A model generated the notes under the pieces. It was not told where the DNA came from. It searched no databases and saw only the letters and a program-made list of their open reading frames with translations. From Propionibacteriales bacterium (GTDB taxonomy: Bacteria > Actinomycetota > Actinomycetes > Propionibacteriales > Propionibacteriaceae): a stretch of DNA of 24,763 nt. The position numbers and the translations under genes are program-made. Of the stretch, positions 8,192 to 15,999 are shown in pieces (the first letter of the stretch is position 1; every line of letters begins with the position of its first letter). The DNA lies in assembly GCA_017882655.1 (NCBI GenBank), contig JADGPB010000003.1:1-24763 (forward strand), read 5' to 3'.

Positions 8192-9436
8192 GTGCTGGCC
8201 ATCTCGGGGTTGTTCCTGATCCTGGTACTGGCGTTCGCAGTGATCAGGCCGCGAGGTCTGCCGGAAGCCGTGGCCGCTGTGCCCGCGGGCATCGTGGTCG
8301 TGGTCATCGGCGCCCTGTCCGGCCATGAGGCGCTGGCTGAGATCAGGCGTCTGCTCCCCGTGGTGCTCTTCCTCGCGGCGATCCTGGTCGTGGGGGACCT
8401 GTGCGAGGCGGCCGGGGTGTTCCGGTGGGCGGGAGAGCTGATCGGACGGGGGAGTGGCGGCAGCGGCAAGCGGCTGCTCCTTCTGGTGTTCGTCGCCGCC
8501 TCGATCGTCACCGCGGTGCTCTCCCTGGACGCGACCGTCGTGCTGCTCACGCCGGTCGTGCTGGCCACTGCACGGACGTTGCGGGTACCCGCCAAGCCGC
8601 ACATGTACGCCTCCGCTCACCTCGCCAACAGCGCCTCGCTGCTGCTGCCTGTGTCGAACCTCACCAACCTGCTCGCCCTGCGAGCGTCGGGCATCTCGTT
8701 CCTCCGCTTCGCCCTCCTCATGGTGGTCCCGTGGCTGGTTGTGATCGGCATCGAGTACGGCGTCCTGCGGTGGCGTTTCGGCGCCGAGCTCACCCTGCGA
8801 GGGCGGCGCGTGACCTCGACATCGACCCGCCTGCCCCTCGTCCCGGCGATCGTCGTGGGCGCGATGCTGATCGGCTTCGTCGTCGCCAGCTCGGTCGGGA
8901 TCGAAGCCGCCTGGGTCGCGGGAGCGGCGGCGCTGGTCCTGGCCGTGCGTGCACTGGTACGCAAAGAGGTGTCCCTGCGCTCGCTCGGGGTCAGCCTCAA
9001 CATCCCGTTCGTCGCGTTCGTGCTGGGCCTCGGGATCGTCGTCATGGCGGTCGTGCAGGGCGGCCTCGGATCCTTCCTCGGCCACCTGGCACCGACGGGA
9101 ACCGGCTGGGTCTCGTTGCTGCTGTGGGCCCTACTCGCCGCCGTGCTCGCGAACCTCGTGAACAACCTGCCGGCTGTGCTGCTGGTGCTCCCTCTTGCCG
9201 CAGCGGTGGGGCCACTGGCCGTGCTGGCGGTTCTCATCGGCGTGAACGTGGGACCGAACCTCACGTACGTGGGCTCACTCGCGACGCTGCTCTGGCGACG
9301 GATCGCCTCCGATCATGACCACGAGGTGTCGATCGGGGAGTTCACTGTGCTTGGTCTTCTCACCACTCCTGCCTGTCTGGTGGCGGGGGTCACGGCACTA
9401 TGGGTTGTTGGCACAGTCGTCCTGGGAGGTACGTGA
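8192..9436 (+). CDS. ArsB/NhaD/SLC13-type ion or carboxylate permease
   Basis: A 414-residue integral membrane protein with about ten hydrophobic helices spread over its length. The N-terminal AVIRPRGLPEAVAAVPAG stretch, the LSLDATVVLLTPVVLA helix and the NLVNNLPAVLLVLPLAA re-entrant segment (near 325-342) are features of the ArsB/NhaD branch of the ion transporter superfamily, where the two NN/DxT-type half-repeats form the substrate site. Arsenite export is possible, but there is no ArsR, ArsC or arsenic operon nearby, so substrate is open; Na+/H+ or dicarboxylate transport is equally allowed. The GTG start has no ribosome site and a leaderless-type -10 box. Its stop overlaps the next start by one base (TGATG). 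Confidence 0.8.
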   Translation: MLAISGLFLILVLAFAVIRPRGLPEAVAAVPAGIVVVVIGALSGHEALAEIRRLLPVVLFLAAILVVGDLCEAAGVFRWAGELIGRGSGGSGKRLLLLVFVAASIVTAVLSLDATVVLLTPVVLATARTLRVPAKPHMYASAHLANSASLLLPVSNLTNLLALRASGISFLRFALLMVVPWLVVIGIEYGVLRWRFGAELTLRGRRVTSTSTRLPLVPAIVVGAMLIGFVVASSVGIEAAWVAGAAALVLAVRALVRKEVSLRSLGVSLNIPFVAFVLGLGIVVMAVVQGGLGSFLGHLAPTGTGWVSLLLWALLAAVLANLVNNLPAVLLVLPLAAAVGPLAVLAVLIGVNVGPNLTYVGSLATLLWRRIASDHDHEVSIGEFTVLGLLTTPACLVAGVTALWVVGTVVLGGT

Positions 9437-9945
9437 TGGCGCAGTCTGTGAAACGGGTCGTGGTGTGGGTCGAGCCCGGCACGTGGGAGGCGTGCGTGAC
9501 GGCCGCCGCCGACCTCGTACCCGGCGAGCCTGACGCCCAGGTCCTCCTGCTGTACGTCCCGGACGACTCGGAGGACCTCCTGCGTGATGCACGCGAGGGG
9601 TTGTGGGGACGCAGGCGACAGGCTCGGCCCGTCGCGGCGACAGAGGATCTGGAACTGCTGGCCGACGCCGAAGCTCTGCTGCGCGAGCTTGTTGGCGACG
9701 TGGCGATCACGACGCAGCTGGGGAACGGCCCGGTCGAGCGGGTCGTGACCGCCGCTTCCGAGAACGCCGACTACCTCGTGGTCGGTCGCCAGGGAGACCT
9801 GACCCGTCGCGGGCCGACGAGTCTCGGCAAGCACACGCGGTTCGTCATCGACCACGCCCAGTGCCGCGTGGTCATCGTGTGGCCCCAACCGGCTCCGTCG
9901 GCGGCTACCATCCCGCCCCTGCCATCGGACGACCCTCGCCGCTGA
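9436..9945 (+). CDS. universal stress protein (UspA) family protein
   Basis: A 169-residue single-domain Usp-like protein. The start ATG at 9436 overlaps the preceding stop and is preceded by gggaggt at 9424-9430. An alpha/beta fold begins with KRVVVWVEPG, and the C-terminal VVGRQGD...GKHTRFVI region (about residues 115-137) corresponds to the G-x2-G-x9-G(S/T) ATP-binding motif of the family, but with ten residues between glycines and Lys in place of Ser/Thr, so nucleotide binding may be altered. It is translationally coupled to the permease, an arrangement also seen where Usp proteins modulate transporters. A Pro-rich tail (about 153-169) is extra. Confidence 0.8.
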   Translation: MAQSVKRVVVWVEPGTWEACVTAAADLVPGEPDAQVLLLYVPDDSEDLLRDAREGLWGRRRQARPVAATEDLELLADAEALLRELVGDVAITTQLGNGPVERVVTAASENADYLVVGRQGDLTRRGPTSLGKHTRFVIDHAQCRVVIVWPQPAPSAATIPPLPSDDPRR

Positions 9946-10020
9946 TCCTCGCTGGGGAATGCAGCACACGCGCTGAAGGGGTAGACCTGAGGTGGATGAC
10001 CACCCATGAGGAGGTGCCAC

Positions 10021-10191
10021 ATGACCAGTACACCTGTTCCCGACGACGACCGTCTCGCGTTCACCGACGAGGATGAGGTTGTCGGGGACGACCTTCACAG
10101 CATCCCGGCTGACGCTGACGAAGCCGACGTCATTGAGCAGCACCAGGAGCTTCCGGGAGACGATGACGCGGTTCCTGGGAGCGGCTCGTGA
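10021..10191 (+). CDS. small acidic protein (56 residues) of unknown function
   Basis: The ATG at 10021 has a near-ideal ribosome site, aggaggt at 10009-10015, five bases upstream. The product is strongly acidic and without aromatic residues apart from one Phe, with D/E-rich runs and an ADEADVIEQHQELP segment. Small acidic proteins with a similar 'ADxxEQ...xxP' core are widespread in Actinomycetota, with no known function that I can name. It is probably intrinsically disordered. It ends 76 bases before the end of the convergent DUF3054 gene. Confidence 0.65.
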   Translation: MTSTPVPDDDRLAFTDEDEVVGDDLHSIPADADEADVIEQHQELPGDDDAVPGSGS

Positions 10192-10251
10192 GCCGGGCTG
10201 ACACCGTACGGGTGAGGGACACGGGCAGCTCGGTGTTGGGCGTGCAACCCT

Positions 10252-10267
10252 CGTAGCCGGCGCTACG
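10252..10267. terminator. short hairpin between convergent genes
   Basis: CGTAGC (10252-10257) and GCTACG (10262-10267) form a six-pair stem with a CGGC loop, abutting the stop codon of the minus-strand DUF3054 gene. There is no T-run on either side, so if it terminates transcription it does so inefficiently or with help. Confidence 0.35.
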
Positions 10268-10654
10268 TCAAGGATTCGGAACAGGGTCGCTCGAGCCGGA
10301 ACCGGGACGTGCGACGGTGATGCGCCAGGCCACCATCCGCCATCCGACGAGGAACGCGGCGAGCACGACGGTTGCGACGATGAGGAACCCGATCGCCATG
10401 CCGCCCCCGCTGATTCCTCGGAGGAGCATCCCCAGCACGACGGTGATCGCCCACACGAGGAGTCCTTCCCGGAGCCACGAGAGCCTCAGCACCAGGCACG
10501 CGAGCATCGACCCGATGAGACAGCCCAGGAGGAACGGCCAGCCGGTCACGAGGACGCCGCCGAGACTCAGCGCCTCGCCATGACTGGCCCGTCCGATGAC
10601 CGCGAAAACGATGACGAGGACGAGATCGATGGCGATCCTGGCGGGTGTGCGCAT
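10268..10654 (-). CDS. DUF3054 family membrane protein
   Basis: A 128-residue protein with four hydrophobic helices (about 7-22, 33-56, 63-83, 86-110). The RASHGE motif after helix 1, the GWPFLLG turn and the WRMVAWRITVARPG C-terminal segment match the DUF3054 family of small actinobacterial membrane proteins. Function unknown. The ATG start (complement of 10652-10654) has no ribosome site; a TATCGT -10 box lies seven bases upstream. It is transcribed away from tyrA. Confidence 0.8.
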   Translation of the reverse strand: MRTPARIAIDLVLVIVFAVIGRASHGEALSLGGVLVTGWPFLLGCLIGSMLACLVLRLSWLREGLLVWAITVVLGMLLRGISGGGMAIGFLIVATVVLAAFLVGWRMVAWRITVARPGSGSSDPVPNP

Positions 10655-10655
10655 A

Positions 10656-10683
10656 TCAGTGACGATACTTCTCAGTGACGATA
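10656..10683. repeat. 12-base direct repeat forming a doubled -10 element in front of the DUF3054 gene
   Basis: TCAGTGACGATA occurs at 10656-10667 and again at 10672-10683, a 16-base period. On the minus strand each copy contains TATCGT; the proximal one (10667-10662) lies seven bases before the DUF3054 ATG, a leaderless promoter. The distal copy would give a 16-base-longer leader. The repeat sits in the divergent gap to tyrA. Confidence 0.6.
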
Positions 10684-10701
10684 GTTCGCGCTCCGCGCCG
10701 A

Positions 10702-10707
10702 TAGGCT
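10702..10707 (+). promoter_or_regulatory. -10 box upstream of tyrA
   Basis: TAGGCT at 10702-10707 sits 25 bases before the tyrA ATG at 10733; a transcript starting near 10714 would carry the ggaggt ribosome site at 10722-10727. No clear -35 box. Confidence 0.4.
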
Positions 10708-10732
10708 GGCGCGCGGTCTACGGAGGTCGAGG

Positions 10733-11800
10733 ATGGGTACGGAAACTGGAGAGTGCGTCGTCGTCATCGGCGCAGGACTCGTGGGTGCCTCCATCGGGAT
10801 GGCGCTGGTCGCCGGGGGCCATCGCGTCCACCTTCGCGACCGGGTCTCCTCGCACGCCCGCGTCGCCGCGGGGCTCGGCGCCGGAACCACGGACAAGGCA
10901 GCGCCGGACGAGGTGAAGCTGGTCGTGGTCGCCGTACCCCCTGCCGCCATCGCGTCGGCAATCCTGGATGCACTCGAGCGGTATCCCGCGGCTGTCGTCA
11001 CGGACGTCGGCTCGGTGAAGGGTGCGGTCCTCGCCGAGCTTGCGGTGAGCGGTGCGGACCTGTCCCGCTACGTCGGGTCGCACCCGATGGCCGGCTCGCA
11101 GCACGCCGGTCCGCTCACGTCGACCGCCGACCTCTTCGTCGACCGCACGTGGGTCGTCACACCCCATCCCACCTCGACGCCTGAAGCCCTGGCCAGGGTT
11201 GAGCGACTCGCCCGCGACTGCGGCGGCCGCGTCGTCGTACTGAACGCCCGCGAGCACGACGAGGCGGTGGCGCAGGTGTCGCACCTGCCTCAGCTCATGA
11301 GCTCGCTCACGGCGGGCCGACTCGTCGATGTCCCCGAGGAGCATCTCCGGCTGGCCGGTCAGGGCATCCGCGACGTGACGCGCATCGCCGGCTCCGACCC
11401 CGATCTATGGCAGCAGATCGTCGCCGCCAACGCCGAGGCCGTACGGACGGAGCTGTTGGCCGTACAGGAATCTCTGGCGGAGCTCGTCGCCGTGCTGGAC
11501 GACCCGGCCGGGGTCCGGGAGTTCATCGCGCGGGGCCGGCAGGGGACCAGGGCGCTTCCGGGCAAGCACGGCCACCGGGCGACCGATTTCGCCCACGTCG
11601 TCGTCGAGATCCCGGACGCTCCCGGTGCTCTGGCACGGCTGTTCGCGGACATCGGCGAGGCCGGCGTCAACGTCGAGGATCTCGCGATCGAGCATGACGA
11701 GGTACGAGAGGTCGGCTACCTCTCGGTCGCCGTCACCCCCGACCGGGTCGAGAGCCTGACGCGCACGATGATCGGCTGCGGCTGGACCGTACGGCCGTAG
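10733..11800 (+). CDS. tyrA: prephenate dehydrogenase with C-terminal ACT domain
   Basis: Oxidatively decarboxylates prephenate to 4-hydroxyphenylpyruvate in tyrosine synthesis. The 355-residue product has an N-terminal Rossmann motif GAGLVG (13-18), the TDVGSVKG segment (about 88-95), and SHPMAGSQ (about 118-125), whose histidine is the family's catalytic residue. An all-helical dimerisation domain follows, and a C-terminal ACT domain (about 285-355) starts with HVVVEIPDAPGALARL, presumably the tyrosine feedback site. Ribosome site ggaggt five bases upstream. It is followed at 42 bases by cmk, the usual Actinomycetota order. Confidence 0.93.
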   Translation: MGTETGECVVVIGAGLVGASIGMALVAGGHRVHLRDRVSSHARVAAGLGAGTTDKAAPDEVKLVVVAVPPAAIASAILDALERYPAAVVTDVGSVKGAVLAELAVSGADLSRYVGSHPMAGSQHAGPLTSTADLFVDRTWVVTPHPTSTPEALARVERLARDCGGRVVVLNAREHDEAVAQVSHLPQLMSSLTAGRLVDVPEEHLRLAGQGIRDVTRIAGSDPDLWQQIVAANAEAVRTELLAVQESLAELVAVLDDPAGVREFIARGRQGTRALPGKHGHRATDFAHVVVEIPDAPGALARLFADIGEAGVNVEDLAIEHDEVREVGYLSVAVTPDRVESLTRTMIGCGWTVRP

Positions 11801-11842
11801 CCGAGCGATCCGTGCGGGGGACGGTCTGGTTGGATGTCGCCC

Positions 11843-12502
11843 ATGAGTGCGATCGTGGCCATCGACGGGCCGTCCGGGTCGGGCAAGTCGACCACCGCCC
11901 GGGAAGCCGCGCGGCGACTGGACTTCGGATACCTCGACACCGGCGCCATGTACCGGGGCGTCGCGGTGGCCTGTCTGCGTGACGGGATCGACCACGAGGA
12001 CGCCGCAGGCATCGCGGAGATGACCCGTACGGTCGGGCTGGACATCTCGACGACGCCCGACGACCAGTGGCTGCGCGTCGACGGCGTCGACGCGACCCTG
12101 ACTATTCGCGAGCCTCACGTGTCCGCCTGGGTGAGCGCGGTCTCGACGAACGCCGCCTCCCGCGCCGAGCTGGTGCGGCGCCAGCGCGCGATCATCGCGG
12201 CTGGCCGGTTCGTGGTGGAGGGGCGCGACATCACCACAGTGGTGTGCCCCGAAGCAGTCGTACGCGTGCTGCTCGTCGCCGATCCCGTACGTCGCATGGC
12301 CCGTCGCGGGGCCGAGCTCGCCGGGGCTGTCGACGAGGCCGCTCTCCACGACCAGGTGCTGCGCCGCGACAAGGACGACTCAACGCTCGTCAACTTCACC
12401 GATGCCGCACCGGGGGTCACGGTCATCGACTCCACGGAGCTCACCATTGACGAGGTTGTCGCGCGGATCCTCGCGCTGGCACGCGACGCTGGGCTCTCAT
12501 GA
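11843..12502 (+). CDS. cmk: cytidylate kinase
   Basis: Phosphorylates CMP and dCMP to the diphosphates with ATP. The 219-residue product begins with the P-loop GPSGSGKS (9-16), then YLDTGAMYRG (nucleotide-binding region), VEGRDITTVV, and the LID-type RRDKDDSTL segment, all diagnostic of Cmk. Start chosen at ATG 11843; an in-frame ATG at 11834 adds three residues. Neither has a good ribosome site, and TTGGAT at 11830-11835 lies seven bases before 11843, suggesting a leaderless transcript from 11843 with a non-standard -10. The stop overlaps the next start (ATGA). Confidence 0.93.
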   Translation: MSAIVAIDGPSGSGKSTTAREAARRLDFGYLDTGAMYRGVAVACLRDGIDHEDAAGIAEMTRTVGLDISTTPDDQWLRVDGVDATLTIREPHVSAWVSAVSTNAASRAELVRRQRAIIAAGRFVVEGRDITTVVCPEAVVRVLLVADPVRRMARRGAELAGAVDEAALHDQVLRRDKDDSTLVNFTDAAPGVTVIDSTELTIDEVVARILALARDAGLS

Positions 12503-13752
12503 CCCTGCGCCATTGGCTTGTCGTGATCGGCTCGGGCCTCCTCATGGCGCTGAACGTCCTCATGTTCCTGGGTAGTGGGCTGCTGCTCCCACCGCTGGCC
12601 GTCTCGCTCGGCGTCAGCCTGGGAAGCGTGATGGTGTTCACGTCGATCAACGCTCTGTCGGGAGCGATCGTCATGTCGGCTGCCGGACCCATGCTCATTC
12701 GGCGGCTCGGTGTGCGGCCGTTGATCTTCATCGCTGGGGGAGTCAGCGGCGTCTCTCTGTACGCCATCTCGTACGTGTCCGGGCTGCCCGCCCTGTACGT
12801 GGCGGCCTTCACCGCCGGCTGCCTCATGCCGCTGTCGACCCAGATGGGCGGCGCGGTGCTCATCAACGAGTGGTTCGTCAAGCGCCGCGGCACCATGCTC
12901 GGGATCGTCATGTCGACGGCCAGCGTCGGCGGCATCGTGGCGGGGACGGTGCTGCCCCCGGTCGTCAGCACCGGCGGCTGGCAGGTCGGCTTCCGGGTCG
13001 TCGGGCTCACCAACCTGGGCGTCTGCCTATTGACCGGCCTCTTCCTCGTACGGGACCGCCCGTCCCATGTGAACCTTCGCGCGTACGGGGCGCTCGACGA
13101 CGTGGCGCACGGCGACGGGGGCCGTTCGCACGGTACGGCTGCGGCCGCGTTCGCGAGCCCGCAGTTCATCGCCCTCACGATCGGGCTCATCGTGTTCAGC
13201 ACCCTCATGGCGATGCAGCAGCACTTCCCGCCGCTGATGAAGGAGCACGGCCTGTCGCTCGAGGCGGCCGGAACGCTCCTGGCGATGCTGTCCGTGGCGA
13301 ACATCGCGGCCACCTTGCTCTTCGGCGCCCTCAACGACCGCGTCGGACCGTTGATCTCGGCGGCCGTGTCAGGGACCCTGCTCGTGGTGTCGTTGGGGCT
13401 GTTCGTCGCCTCGAGCGGCTACGTTCCGCAGGCTGTGGCGATCGTCGTGTACTCGGTCCCCGCGATCACTTCTCCGATCATCACGCCGATCCTGTACCGG
13501 CACACGTTCGGCGACAAGCACCTCGTCGCCCTGCTCGGCGTCGGCATCGCGACGATGCCGGTCGGGGTCGCGCTAGGTGCCCCGCTGTGGGGTCTGGTCA
13601 AGGACAGCACGGGCTCGTACACGCTGGGTCTGTTCAGCGCGATGGGCCTGACGGTCCTGGCGATCGGCCTGATCGCGTACGCCCTCATCACCGGCCCGAA
13701 GCGTTGGATCCTCCGGTCCAAGGCGGAGCACGAACCGCTCGCCAGCGTGTGA
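12499..13752 (+). CDS. MFS transporter, oxalate/formate antiporter (OFA)-like
   Basis: A 417-residue protein with about twelve hydrophobic helices and a central cytoplasmic loop near residues 190-215 (DRPSHVNLRAYG...). The NEWFVKRRGTMLGIVMS segment (about 124-140) and the following GGIVAGTVLPPVV helix are characteristic of the OFA/monocarboxylate-type branch of the major facilitator superfamily. Substrate unknown, most likely a small organic anion. It overlaps cmk by four bases and lies between cmk and der, where many actinomycetes carry nothing or an acyltransferase, so it looks inserted into a conserved operon and co-transcribed with cmk. Confidence 0.85.
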   Translation: MTLRHWLVVIGSGLLMALNVLMFLGSGLLLPPLAVSLGVSLGSVMVFTSINALSGAIVMSAAGPMLIRRLGVRPLIFIAGGVSGVSLYAISYVSGLPALYVAAFTAGCLMPLSTQMGGAVLINEWFVKRRGTMLGIVMSTASVGGIVAGTVLPPVVSTGGWQVGFRVVGLTNLGVCLLTGLFLVRDRPSHVNLRAYGALDDVAHGDGGRSHGTAAAAFASPQFIALTIGLIVFSTLMAMQQHFPPLMKEHGLSLEAAGTLLAMLSVANIAATLLFGALNDRVGPLISAAVSGTLLVVSLGLFVASSGYVPQAVAIVVYSVPAITSPIITPILYRHTFGDKHLVALLGVGIATMPVGVALGAPLWGLVKDSTGSYTLGLFSAMGLTVLAIGLIAYALITGPKRWILRSKAEHEPLASV

Positions 13753-13804
13753 CCGGTACGATGAGCAGTCGCGCCGCGTGGCGTCGACTGAAGAGGGAGT
13801 TCCC

Positions 13805-15130
13805 GTGTCCGAGTCCGCCGTCAGGCCGGTGCTGGCCGTTGTCGGTCGACCGAACGTGGGCAAGTCCACGCTCGTGAACCGCATCCTGGGTCGCCGCGAA
13901 GCTGTCGTCCAAGACATTCCAGGTGTGACCAGGGATCGGGTGTCGTACGACGCCGACTGGGCGGGGCACGATTTCGTGATCGTCGACACCGGAGGCTGGA
14001 TCTCCGACGCGACGGGGATGGCCGCCCAGATCGCGGAACAGGCCGAGCTCGCGATTTCCGCCGCCGACGCCGTCCTCTTCGTCGTCGATGCCACGGTCGG
14101 GACGACCGACGAGGACGATGCGGTCGTCGAGGTGTTGCGGCGCAGCAAGAAGCCCGTGATCCTCGCCGCGAACAAGGTCGACGACACGCGGACCGAGACC
14201 GAGGCCGCGCTCATGTGGAACCTCGGGCTGGGGGAGCCCCATCCGGTGTCCGCGCTGCACGGTCGAGGTGCCGGAGACCTGCTGGACGCGATCCTTGAGG
14301 TGATGCCGAAGGGCGACGGGGCGTACGAGCAGTTAGTGGGTCCCCGTCGCATCGCGATCGTCGGCAAGCCGAACGCCGGGAAGTCGTCCCTGCTCAACAA
14401 GCTGTCAGGTCAGCAGCGTTCGGTCGTCGACTCGGTGGCCGGCACGACCGTCGACCCGGTGGACGAGCTCGTCCAGCTCGACGGCGTGACGTACCAGTTC
14501 GTCGACACCGCGGGCATCCGCAGGCGGGTCAAGGAGGCCAGTGGACACGAGTACTACGCCTTCCTGCGGACGCAGACGGCCATCGAGCGCGCCGAGGTGT
14601 GCGTGGTGGTCATCGATGCGTCGGAACCTGTGACCGAGCAGGACCTGCGGATCCTCGACATGGTCGAGGAGGCCGGGCGGGCCATGGTCATCGCCTACAA
14701 CAAGTGGGATCTGACCGACGAGGAGCGCCGCCGGTACCTGAAGCGCGAGGTCGAGCGCGACCTGGGCCACGTGGTCTGGGCTCCGACCGTCAACATCTCT
14801 GCGCTTACGGGACGCAACGTGACCAAGCTCAGTACGGCCATCGCCGAGGCGCTGGCTGGCTGGGAGACCAGGATCTCCACCGGCAAGCTCAACGCGTTCC
14901 TTGGGAAGGTCGCTGCCGCCCATCCGCATCCGGTGCGGAGTGGCAAGCAGCCGCGCATCCTGTTCGGTACCCAGGCGCATGCCTGCCCGCCCACGTTCGC
15001 GTTGTTCACGAGCGGGCAGTTCGACCCGCAGTACGTGCGTTTCGTGGAGCGCCGGCTTCGCGAGGACTTCGGTTTCCACGGTTCCCCTGTACACGTTGAG
15101 GTACGAGCGCGAGAGAAGCGTTCTGCCTAG
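13805..15130 (+). CDS. der: ribosome assembly GTPase Der (EngA)
   Basis: Double-domain GTPase acting in maturation of the 50S subunit. The 441-residue product has a first G domain with GRPNVGKS (about 14-21) and DTGG, and a second with GKPNAGKS (about 184-191), DTAG and NKWD, followed by a C-terminal KH-like domain that ends in the typical FGFHGSPVHVEVRAREK. Start chosen at GTG 13805 because agaggga at 13793-13799 is correctly spaced; the GTG at 13778 lies upstream of it. A TACGAT -10 box at 13757-13762, right after the MFS stop, could give it its own promoter. Confidence 0.95.
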   Translation: MSESAVRPVLAVVGRPNVGKSTLVNRILGRREAVVQDIPGVTRDRVSYDADWAGHDFVIVDTGGWISDATGMAAQIAEQAELAISAADAVLFVVDATVGTTDEDDAVVEVLRRSKKPVILAANKVDDTRTETEAALMWNLGLGEPHPVSALHGRGAGDLLDAILEVMPKGDGAYEQLVGPRRIAIVGKPNAGKSSLLNKLSGQQRSVVDSVAGTTVDPVDELVQLDGVTYQFVDTAGIRRRVKEASGHEYYAFLRTQTAIERAEVCVVVIDASEPVTEQDLRILDMVEEAGRAMVIAYNKWDLTDEERRRYLKREVERDLGHVVWAPTVNISALTGRNVTKLSTAIAEALAGWETRISTGKLNAFLGKVAAAHPHPVRSGKQPRILFGTQAHACPPTFALFTSGQFDPQYVRFVERRLREDFGFHGSPVHVEVRAREKRSA

Positions 15131-15176
15131 CCGGTGAGGAGTCTCTAACTCGCGCACCGCGCCGTGACGGCCCCCC

Positions 15177-15182
15177 TAGAGT
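15177..15182 (+). promoter_or_regulatory. -10 box for the Excalibur protein gene
   Basis: TAGAGT at 15177-15182 precedes a g-rich ribosome site at 15189-15195 and the ATG at 15203. The same hexamer is used in front of the tRNA gene at 15894. Confidence 0.4.
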
Positions 15183-15202
15183 TGCCCTCGGGGGGATATC
15201 CA

Positions 15203-15865
15203 ATGGCTAGGTGGGCGCGTCGCGTTGCGATCACGTGGCCCCACAGCGTGCGCTCTGTGGGCGGAGGGCCAACTCGCATGAGCCCGATCAGGCGGATCGT
15301 GGCTGCGAGACGCCTTCTGTTCACGTGGTTCGGAGGGCTTGCGCTGTCCGCCAAGGCTGGGATCGCGATAGCCGCATTAGTCACCATGTCGGCCGGAGTG
15401 GTCATCGGCGAGCCGTACACACCGACCTCGGCGCCATGGCTGACGCCGGACATGGCGCCGTACCAGACCGTGCAGACGCCATCTCCGCTGGAGCCGGCCA
15501 TGGTGGAGGCCGCGACACCGGTACAGACCGTCACGTCGGGGAGCAGGACCGTCGCGAGACAGACGGGAACGTCCGCGCCGTCGACTGTCCAGCCCACCGC
15601 CGTCGTGACGGCTTTGGACGTTGGGCCGACCGCAACGAAGATCGCGACGAAGATCGCGACGACGATGGCGCCCGCCACGACAAGGGCGGCAGCGACTCAG
15701 GGCAGGACGACGGCTGTGGCCACGACGGCTCCGCAAACGACCAGCAGCGTGTACTACAAGAACTGCGCCCAAGCGTCGAAGTCAGGTGCGGCTCCGATCA
15801 CGAGCGGCCAGCCCGGTTACCGTACCGGGCTGGATCCCAACCACAACGGTGTCGCCTGCGAGTAG
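15203..15865 (+). CDS. membrane-anchored Excalibur calcium-binding-domain protein
   Basis: The 220-residue product has a basic N-terminus, one transmembrane helix (about 51-69), a long Thr/Ala/Pro-rich extracellular stretch (70-182) and a C-terminal Excalibur domain (183-220) starting VYYKNC and ending LDPNHNGVACE. The metal loop reads D211-x-N213-x-N215-G, a variant of the usual DxDxDG, with C188 and C219 as the conserved cysteine pair. Excalibur domains occur at the ends of secreted or surface proteins; the role is unknown, perhaps at the cell wall. ATG 15203 is chosen for the ggggg ribosome site; GTG 15164 is upstream, and ATG 15278 is an alternative that still keeps the membrane segment. 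A small duplicated KIAT-KIAT motif occurs near 147-152. Confidence 0.75.
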   Translation: MARWARRVAITWPHSVRSVGGGPTRMSPIRRIVAARRLLFTWFGGLALSAKAGIAIAALVTMSAGVVIGEPYTPTSAPWLTPDMAPYQTVQTPSPLEPAMVEAATPVQTVTSGSRTVARQTGTSAPSTVQPTAVVTALDVGPTATKIATKIATTMAPATTRAAATQGRTTAVATTAPQTTSSVYYKNCAQASKSGAAPITSGQPGYRTGLDPNHNGVACE

Positions 15866-15878
15866 GCGTACGCAGGCG
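15853..15878 (+). terminator. eight-pair stem-loop spanning the stop of the Excalibur gene
   Basis: CGCCTGCG (15853-15860) pairs with CGCAGGCG (15871-15878) around a ten-base loop that contains the TAG stop codon. No T-run follows. It separates the gene from the tRNA promoter. Confidence 0.4.
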
Positions 15879-15893
15879 GTCTCGCTCAACGTG

Positions 15894-15899
15894 TAGAGT
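15894..15899 (+). promoter_or_regulatory. -10 box of the tRNA-Pro promoter
   Basis: TAGAGT at 15894-15899, 26 bases before the mature tRNA end. Between the two lies a seven-pair hairpin (CGCCTCG 15902-15908 with CGAGGCG 15915-15921) that would form in the 5' leader of the precursor. Confidence 0.45.
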
Positions 15900-15925
15900 G
15901 TCGCCTCGGCGCGGCGAGGCGCCGG

Positions 15926-15999
15926 CGGGCTGTAGCGCAGCTTGGTAGCGCACCTGACTGGGGGTCAGGGGGTCGCAGGTTCAAATCCGGTCAGCCCGG
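15926..15999 (+). tRNA. tRNA-Pro (anticodon GGG)
   Basis: Cloverleaf can be drawn directly: acceptor CGGGCTG (15926-15932) with CAGCCCG (15992-15998); D stem GCGC/GCGC; anticodon stem CCTGA/TCAGG around loop CTGGGGG, anticodon GGG; T-loop TTCAAAT. CCA is not encoded. Two oddities: the T stem GCAGG/CCGGT contains an A-G mismatch and a G-T pair, and the discriminator is G rather than the A expected for bacterial tRNA-Pro. Both fall in the 3' part, the region commonly exchanged by elements integrating at tRNA genes. Confidence 0.93.

Noticed and set aside
12441..13334. A 297-codon minus-strand frame opposite the OFA-type transporter
   Set aside because: The plus-strand transporter has membrane helices and family motifs; the antisense product has none.
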